Source of the DNA: Clostridia bacterium | GTDB lineage: Bacteria; Bacillota_A; Clostridia; Oscillospirales; CAG-272 | Assembly: GCA_017935805.1 (NCBI GenBank) | Contig: JAGBGV010000055.1 | Span: 1 to 11,216, forward strand | Direction of reading: 5' to 3' | Length of the DNA: 11,216 bases | In this document: positions 6,694 to 11,216 of the stretch, one piece after another | Position numbering within the stretch: position 1 is the first letter of the stretch | Layout: each line of letters starts with the position of its first letter | Program-made: the position numbers and the translations under genes | Notes under the pieces: model-generated | The model's input: only the letters and a program-made list of their open reading frames with translations | Told to the model about the DNA's origin: nothing | Databases searched by the model: none

Positions 6694-7053
6694 ATGAATG
6701 ACAGAACAATTAAAGAATTGGCAGTTGAGCTTACAGTGGAAATAACATCTGTTTGTGACAATATTAGGGGACGAGCGGTTTTTACCAACCAAATACTTCG
6801 GTCGTGTTCGTCAATAGGAGCAAATTCTCATGAAGCAAAATATGCACAAAGCAAAGCAGATTTTATTAATAAAATGGAGATAGCACTCAAAGAGTGTTAT
6901 GAAACAGAGTATTGGCTTGAAATCCTTCGAAAAGTCAATTCTATTGATGAAGAAACATATAAAAAACTAAATAGCAAATGCGGAACAATTCGCAGAAAAC
7001 TTATAGCATCGATAACAACAGTAAAGTCAAAGGATACCAAAGTCAATGATTAA
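6694..7053 (+). CDS. Four-helix-bundle protein (23S rRNA intervening-sequence type)
   Basis: This 119-residue protein clearly belongs to the four helix bundle family (TIGR02436, formerly the 23S rRNA intervening-sequence protein). Diagnostic segments are QILRSCSSIGANSHEA (28-43), AQSKADFINKMEIALKE (46-62) and the adjoining CYETEYWLEIL, giving the usual four amphipathic helices. The biochemical role is unknown; relatives occur inside 23S rRNA insertions, and the avd accessory protein of diversity-generating retroelements has a similar fold. The ATG at 6694 was chosen for its GAGAGG site 6 nt upstream over an in-frame GTG at 6661 inside the repeats. The stop overlaps the next gene's start by 8 bp. 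The gene looks AT-richer than its neighbours and follows a palindromic repeat array, which suggests horizontal acquisition. Confidence 0.9.
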   Translation: MNDRTIKELAVELTVEITSVCDNIRGRAVFTNQILRSCSSIGANSHEAKYAQSKADFINKMEIALKECYETEYWLEILRKVNSIDEETYKKLNSKCGTIRRKLIASITTVKSKDTKVND

Positions 7054-7537
7054 ATTACACCTACAAACCTCAAGATGTTCGCTGCGTCACCTGTCAGAAT
7101 CGGATTTGTATGAGGCAGTTGAGTTATTTACTGACAGTCGAGTAAGAGCATATCTTGGCGGTCCAATTTCAGAGCAACAGGCATTTGTAAAACTACAGAG
7201 TTGGATAAGCAGTACTGACTCCTTGTATGTTGCCATTAGGGCAGTTACAACAAACGAATTTATAGGTATAATATCTGTTTGTCCGCATCACGAAAACGAA
7301 TACATGGAACTGTCGTATCAACTATTGCCAAAATTTTGGGATCAAGGTATTGCAGCAGAAGCAATCAGAACTATTCTCATCCATTTGAAAGAATCAAGTT
7401 CCATTAATATGTTGGTAGCAGAAACACAAAAGAAGAACGAAAAGTCATGTAAATTACTGAAAAAACTTGGATTCAAACCACAGCAAACAATTATGCGTTT
7501 CGGAGAAGAACAAATAATTTTCAAAATTTGTCTATAA
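7046..7537 (+). CDS. GNAT-family N-acetyltransferase (RimJ/RimL-like)
   Basis: This 163-residue protein is a typical single GNAT domain. The opening strand ends TSRCSLRHLSESDLYEA, matching the RimJ/RimL-like group (Acetyltransf_3). The acetyl-CoA-binding motif A lies at about 88-108 (ELSYQLLPKFWDQGIAAEAI, loop Gln100-Gly-Ile-Ala-Ala). Motif B is at 126-143 (ETQKKNEKSCKLLKKLGF), where the Asn and Ser typical of the family are present. The substrate could be a protein N-terminus, an amino group on a small molecule or an antibiotic; the sequence does not decide. Its ATG overlaps the end of the four-helix-bundle gene by 8 bp, implying coupled translation, and the two share an AT-rich composition. 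They may have arrived together. Confidence 0.88.
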   Translation: MIKLHLQTSRCSLRHLSESDLYEAVELFTDSRVRAYLGGPISEQQAFVKLQSWISSTDSLYVAIRAVTTNEFIGIISVCPHHENEYMELSYQLLPKFWDQGIAAEAIRTILIHLKESSSINMLVAETQKKNEKSCKLLKKLGFKPQQTIMRFGEEQIIFKICL

Positions 7538-7563
7538 TTGCTACAAATACAAGAGGATAAACA

Positions 7564-8406
7564 ATGCAAAAGCTACTTTTGGTTGACGGCAGTAATCTGC
7601 TGTTTCAGATGTTTTACGGAATGCCGTCGCGGATAATCGGCAAGGACGGACACGCTATCCAAGGTACTCTTGGATTTGTCGGTGCACTGCTTAAGATAAT
7701 CCGCGGTGTCAGACCCACTCATGTGGCGGTACTGTTCGACGGAGAGTGCAAAAATGAGCGCAAGGAGCTTGACAGCGATTACAAGGCAAACCGCCCCGAT
7801 TTCAGTGAGCTCCCCGAGGACGAGGTTCCCTTCTCTCAGCTTCCCGCAATATATGCCGCACTCGACTGCCTTGGAATCAAGCACACCGAAACAACAGTTT
7901 GCGAGACAGATGACATAATCGCAGGATATGCGCTGAACTATGGCAGAGATATGGATATTGTGGTCTCCTCATTCGACAGCGACTTTTTCCAGCTTATCAC
8001 CGACCGTGTGTCGATACTACGTTACCGCGGTGACAACAGTGTTATCTGCACACCCGACTACATAAGAGAAAAGCTGGGTATTGAGCCGGAACAATATGCC
8101 GACCACAAATCTCTTACAGGCGACTCTTCTGACAACATAAAGGGAGCCGATAAGGTTGGTCCAAAGACAGCTACCGCTCTTATTCAGGAATACGGCACAC
8201 TTGAAGGTGTTATCGAGAACGCGGAGAACATTAAAAAGCCGTCAGTCAAAGCATCAATTCTCGCATCGACCGATAGACTGAGACTCAACTACAAGCTGAT
8301 TAAGCTTGACGGATGCGCTTGTCTGCCGTTTTGTATTGACGAGCTGAAATATACACACAGCGGATTCACGACAACTGAGGTTCTGCGAAAGATCGCGGTC
8401 ATTTAA
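7564..8406 (+). CDS. Stand-alone 5'-3' exonuclease (FEN / PolA N-terminal type)
   Basis: This 280-residue FEN-superfamily nuclease equals the 5'-3' exonuclease domain of DNA polymerase I without the polymerase, like B. subtilis YpcP or E. coli ExoIX (Xni). Metal-site residues appear in order: Asp8 (LVDGSN), Asp59 (LFDGE), Glu114, Asp116 and Asp117 (ETDD), Asp138 and Asp140 (FDSD), Asp187 and Asp190 (TGDSSDN). The basic arch segment is present (RKELDSDYKANRP, 66-78), and GADKVGPKTA (194-203) is the helix-hairpin-helix that binds DNA. It is expected to trim flaps and RNA primers. AGAGGA precedes the ATG at 7564, 26 nt after the GNAT stop. It begins a tight cluster with the phosphoesterase and the second RlmD-like gene. 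Confidence 0.92.
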   Translation: MQKLLLVDGSNLLFQMFYGMPSRIIGKDGHAIQGTLGFVGALLKIIRGVRPTHVAVLFDGECKNERKELDSDYKANRPDFSELPEDEVPFSQLPAIYAALDCLGIKHTETTVCETDDIIAGYALNYGRDMDIVVSSFDSDFFQLITDRVSILRYRGDNSVICTPDYIREKLGIEPEQYADHKSLTGDSSDNIKGADKVGPKTATALIQEYGTLEGVIENAENIKKPSVKASILASTDRLRLNYKLIKLDGCACLPFCIDELKYTHSGFTTTEVLRKIAVI

Positions 8407-8420
8407 GAAAGGATATATAA

Positions 8421-9509
8421 ATGGATTTTCTCTACTGCACGCCGGCAGTTTTTGTGATCGGCAACGAATACGAAATTTTGATCAACACAAACGAAAACGG
8501 GATCATCGCTGTTGAGATCGGCGGTGAGAGGTACTTTGCCGACAACTCCGGGCCCATCCCCTCGGAAAAGAATTACGCCAAGATCCGCGTGCCACAGTCT
8601 GCACTTGATCTTCACAAGAAATATACTGTAGTCTTCCGTAAGACAGTTCACAGGGCTTCTTATTTTCCCGTTTTCGAGTCACCGTTGACAGCGGAATTTT
8701 CGTTCAAGCCTCTCGTAAAGTCCGATGACATAAACATCTACCACATAGCGGACGTTCACTACAGATTCGATCTCGGGCAGAAGACAGCGACTTACTTCGG
8801 ATACGATACCGACCTTTTCGTCGTAAATGGCGACATTGGTGAAGTCGAAGGGTTTAATAATTACCGTGAGGTCGCGAGGTTTGTCGGTAATATCTCGGGC
8901 GGCGAGATCCCTGTTTTGTTCGTTCGCGGTAACCACGACACTCGCGGCAGAATGGCGGAGATGTATACGGATTACTTCCCTGCAAATGGCAAGAGCACAT
9001 ATTTCGATTTTGATATCGGATGTCTCCACGGTGTTGCGCTTGATTGCGGTGAAGATAAACCGGACGCTCATGCAGAATACGGCGGTGCAAATGCCTTTGA
9101 GCCATACAGGCGGCGTGAGACGAGTTTCCTCGAAGCACTGAGTCCCACAGACAAGCTCACCTTTGCGGTCAGCCACGTTTGCCCTGCACAGCCCGCTCGA
9201 AGAGAAGAAAGCGACTTCAACATTGAGGGCGAGGTTTATGACAAGTGGATAGCGGAGCTTGAAAGACTCGGCGTTCGCTTCATGATCTGCGGACATGTTC
9301 ATCAGGCTTATCTTCTCGCCAAAAATGACGAAAGAAGCCTCCATCCTCACGATTTCCCGGTTGTTGTTGGCTCTGCCTGCTGCGAGGATGACCTTTGGGG
9401 CGCTGCATTGACCTTGCATGACGGGAAGCTTCTGGTCCAATTCACTGACAGTGATCACAAGGTCAGAGAAAGCTATACAATTGATATTGCAAGCGGAGAT
9501 ATTGAATAA
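8421..9509 (+). CDS. Calcineurin-like metallophosphoesterase with N-terminal beta domain
   Basis: This 362-residue protein has about 100 N-terminal residues rich in predicted beta strands, perhaps an Ig- or fibronectin-like fold as in purple acid phosphatases. A metallophosphoesterase domain follows: DVH (Asp111, His113), GD (Asp138), GNHD (Asn171, His172), SHVCP (His252) and GHVH (His292, His294). These are the complete dinuclear metal ligands. There is no signal peptide or transmembrane segment, so it probably acts in the cytosol. The substrate may be a phosphodiester, nucleotide or nucleic-acid end; it is not SbcD-like in length or context. AAAGGA sits 8 nt before the ATG, 14 nt after the exonuclease stop. 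The stop overlaps the next gene's ATG (TAATG). Confidence 0.9.
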   Translation: MDFLYCTPAVFVIGNEYEILINTNENGIIAVEIGGERYFADNSGPIPSEKNYAKIRVPQSALDLHKKYTVVFRKTVHRASYFPVFESPLTAEFSFKPLVKSDDINIYHIADVHYRFDLGQKTATYFGYDTDLFVVNGDIGEVEGFNNYREVARFVGNISGGEIPVLFVRGNHDTRGRMAEMYTDYFPANGKSTYFDFDIGCLHGVALDCGEDKPDAHAEYGGANAFEPYRRRETSFLEALSPTDKLTFAVSHVCPAQPARREESDFNIEGEVYDKWIAELERLGVRFMICGHVHQAYLLAKNDERSLHPHDFPVVVGSACCEDDLWGAALTLHDGKLLVQFTDSDHKVRESYTIDIASGDIE

Positions 9510-10726
9510 TGAGTTCACAAAACAAAAAATCGAAGGCTAACGGATGCCCTGTATATAAAAAATGCGGCGGATGTCAGCTGCAAAACCTGAGTTACGATAT
9601 GCAGCTCAAGCACAAGCAGGTAAAATGTATTAAGCTGCTTGGTCGCGCCGGTCATGTGGATGAGATAATTGGCATGGATGACCCGTATCACTACCGCTGC
9701 AAGGTACAGTCGGCGTTCACAACGATACGCGGAAATGTTGTTTCGGGTGTATATCAGTCATCCACCCACCGAATAGTTCCGGTTGACAACTGCATGCTCG
9801 AGGACAAGGCGGCAAGCGAGATAATACTGACTCTTCGCAAGCTGATAAAATCATTCAAAATTAAGACCTACAACATGGAAAACGGCACCGGATTCTTCCG
9901 CCACGTGCTTATACGACGCGGATTCTATACCGGTCAGGTTATGGTAGTTCTTGTAACAGCAGACGAGCAGTTCCCCTCTGTCACATCTTTTGTGAACGCG
10001 CTTGTCGGTCGCCATCCGGAGATCACAACTGTTGTTCAGAACGTGTCGAAGAAATCGGTAAACCTTGTACTGGGAGAGAAAAATATCGTTCTTCACGGTG
10101 ACGGTTACATTGAAGACACCATTGACGGATGCAGATTCAGAATATCTCCAAAGTCATTCTATCAGGTTAACCCGCAGATGACCACTCTTCTCTACGCAAA
10201 GGCTATTGAGTTCATGGGGCTTACAGGCAGCGAAACTGTAATTGATGCATACTGCGGCACTGGCACTATCGGAATACTTGCGTCACGCAATGCGGGTAAG
10301 GTAATCGGAGTGGAGCTGAACAAGGATGCCGTTCGAGACGCAAAGGAAAATGCACGGCTCAACAATTGTGACAACATTGAGTTCTTTGCAGGAGATGCGG
10401 GAGAATTCATGGTTGAAATGGCATCCAAAGGCAAAAAGGCGGATGTTGTAATCATGGACCCTCCGAGAGCGGGCAGTGATGTAAAATTCATGCGATCTGT
10501 TGTTAAGCTTAACCCCGAGCGAGTGGTATATGTATCCTGCAACCCTGAAACTCTCTCTCATGACTTGACTTACTTTGGTCAGAACGGATACGCGGCAAAA
10601 AAGATCCAGCCGTTTGATATGTTCCCTCACACCGGGCACTGTGAGTGCGTTGTGATGTTGAGTAGAGAAAAAGCAGACGATTATGCCCGCGTTTCTGTTA
10701 AGACAAAGGATTTGAAAACAAAGTAA
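9509..10726 (+). CDS. RlmD/RumA-family 23S rRNA (uracil-C5) methyltransferase, TRAM-less paralogue
   Basis: This 405-residue protein belongs to the same family as the gene at 5230 but lacks the N-terminal TRAM domain and starts almost directly with the iron-sulfur motif: Cys13-x5-Cys19-x2-Cys22 (CPVYKKCGGCQLQ), with Cys95 (DNCMLED) the likely fourth ligand. The methyltransferase core holds SFYQVN (216-221), SAM loop DAYCGTGTIG (246-255), DPPRAG (317-322), nucleophile Cys344 in SCNPETLSHD and HCE with Glu379. The usual ARD after the nucleophile is SHD here. A lysine-rich tail (about 386-405) is unusual. The ATG at 9509 overlaps the phosphoesterase stop by one base, with GGAG about 10 nt upstream. 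It probably modifies a different uridine from the TRAM-containing paralogue; the target is unknown. Confidence 0.93.
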   Translation: MSSQNKKSKANGCPVYKKCGGCQLQNLSYDMQLKHKQVKCIKLLGRAGHVDEIIGMDDPYHYRCKVQSAFTTIRGNVVSGVYQSSTHRIVPVDNCMLEDKAASEIILTLRKLIKSFKIKTYNMENGTGFFRHVLIRRGFYTGQVMVVLVTADEQFPSVTSFVNALVGRHPEITTVVQNVSKKSVNLVLGEKNIVLHGDGYIEDTIDGCRFRISPKSFYQVNPQMTTLLYAKAIEFMGLTGSETVIDAYCGTGTIGILASRNAGKVIGVELNKDAVRDAKENARLNNCDNIEFFAGDAGEFMVEMASKGKKADVVIMDPPRAGSDVKFMRSVVKLNPERVVYVSCNPETLSHDLTYFGQNGYAAKKIQPFDMFPHTGHCECVVMLSREKADDYARVSVKTKDLKTK

Positions 10727-10760
10727 AACTAACCGGCAAACTGGAATTTGGTGGTGTGAT

Positions 10761-11216
10761 ATGATTATTTTAATTACTGGAGCATCCCATACGGGAAAAA
10801 CAGCACTTGCCCAGCAATTGCTTGAAAAATATAAATATCCATACTTGTCTATTGACCACTTGAAGATGGGATTAATTCGTAGTGGAAACACAAAGCTCAC
10901 ACCGATAAGTGATGATGGCGATTTAACTGCATACCTGTGGCCTATTGTTCGAGAAATGATAAAAACTGCCGTTGAGAACAAGCAGAACTTAATTGTTGAA
11001 GGTTGCTATATTCCGTTCGATTGGCAAAAGGACTTTGACCCCGAATATCTTGAAAATATCAAATATTTCTGCCTTGTAATGAGTGAGGAATATATCAAAA
11101 GCCACTTTACTGACATAAAGAAATATGCCAATACCATTGAAAATCGTTTGGATGACGAATGGTGTACAATGGAGAGCGTATTAGCAGATAATGCAGAAAT
11201 GTTAAACCTCGCACAG
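10761..11216 (+). CDS. P-loop kinase-like protein, 3' end beyond the window
   Basis: The frame is open for 152 codons to the window edge. It begins MIILITGASHTGKT with a Walker A at residues 7-14, continues with SIDHLKMG (30-37, position of a substrate-binding Asp), and has a Walker-B-like strand NLIVEGCY (76-83) and a later Arg129 that could lie in a lid. This pattern fits small-molecule kinases of the adenylate kinase / zeta-toxin / 2-phosphoglycerate kinase group; similar clostridial proteins are labelled either way. No antitoxin is visible beside it. It follows the RlmD-like gene after 34 nt with no terminator seen, has a GGTGG-like ribosome site, and looks AT-richer than the preceding cluster, so it may be accessory. 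Confidence 0.8.
   Translation, partial: MIILITGASHTGKTALAQQLLEKYKYPYLSIDHLKMGLIRSGNTKLTPISDDGDLTAYLWPIVREMIKTAVENKQNLIVEGCYIPFDWQKDFDPEYLENIKYFCLVMSEEYIKSHFTDIKKYANTIENRLDDEWCTMESVLADNAEMLNLAQ

Noticed and set aside
7533..7538. TATAAT box just before the exonuclease gene
   Set aside because: No acceptable -35 hexamer is found 16-18 bp upstream and the surrounding DNA is generally AT-rich.
9494..9511. Fusion of the phosphoesterase and second RlmD-like gene
   Set aside because: The stop at 9507-9509 is clear and the frames differ; the TAATG overlap indicates coupled translation, not fusion.
8679..9518. Long 279-codon open frame on the minus strand
   Set aside because: It lies antisense over the phosphoesterase, whose complete metal motifs prove the plus-strand frame; the antisense product has no recognisable motif or ribosome site.
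10283..10981. Minus-strand open frame of 232 codons at the right end
   Set aside because: It spans the second RlmD-like gene and the kinase-like gene, both with clear motifs on the plus strand.

Overview
The window looks like chromosomal DNA of a low-to-mid GC Firmicute, most likely a gut-type Clostridia member (Oscillospiraceae/Ruminococcaceae-like). Supporting signs are strong AGGAGG-type ribosome binding sites, TTGACA/TATAAT promoters with 17-bp spacers, a DacF-type D,D-carboxypeptidase, an EF2568-type cysteine desulfurase paired with a DUF3343 protein, two RlmD/RumA-type methyltransferases, and a four-helix-bundle (23S rRNA intervening-sequence type) protein beside a palindromic repeat array. 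No exact species can be named from the sequence alone.

Layout. Positions 1-5081 are read leftward and positions 5230-11216 rightward, from a divergent intergenic region at about 5082-5229. Leftward, in transcription order: a DUF3343 protein and a class V aminotransferase/cysteine desulfurase, 2 nt apart; a 107-aa protein of unknown function that forms its own transcription unit with a perfect consensus promoter and an intrinsic terminator; a secreted D-alanyl-D-alanine carboxypeptidase; glucose-6-phosphate isomerase with its own promoter; and a 136-aa P-loop protein 25 nt behind it, closed by an intrinsic terminator. A possible further gene edge lies at 1-45.

Rightward: a perfect consensus promoter drives a TRAM-containing RlmD/RumA-family methyltransferase. 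About 180 bp of palindromic, iterated gcgatat repeats follow, then a four-helix-bundle protein gene overlapping a GNAT acetyltransferase gene. These two genes look AT-richer than their neighbours and read like an accessory insertion. Next come a stand-alone 5'-3' exonuclease (FEN/PolA N-terminal type), a calcineurin-like phosphoesterase, and a second, TRAM-less RlmD/RumA paralogue that overlaps the phosphoesterase gene by one base. The window ends inside an AT-rich P-loop kinase-like gene.

Functionally this is mostly housekeeping: glycolysis, peptidoglycan trimming, sulfur/selenium handling, rRNA modification and nucleic-acid processing. The less ordinary parts are the repeat array plus four-helix-bundle gene, the unknown monocistronic 107-aa gene with a maximal-consensus promoter, the DUF3343-desulfurase pair, the mini P-loop protein tied to pgi, and the two divergent RlmD-like paralogues only about 3 kb apart. 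I found no CRISPR array, rRNA, tRNA or classical insertion sequence.
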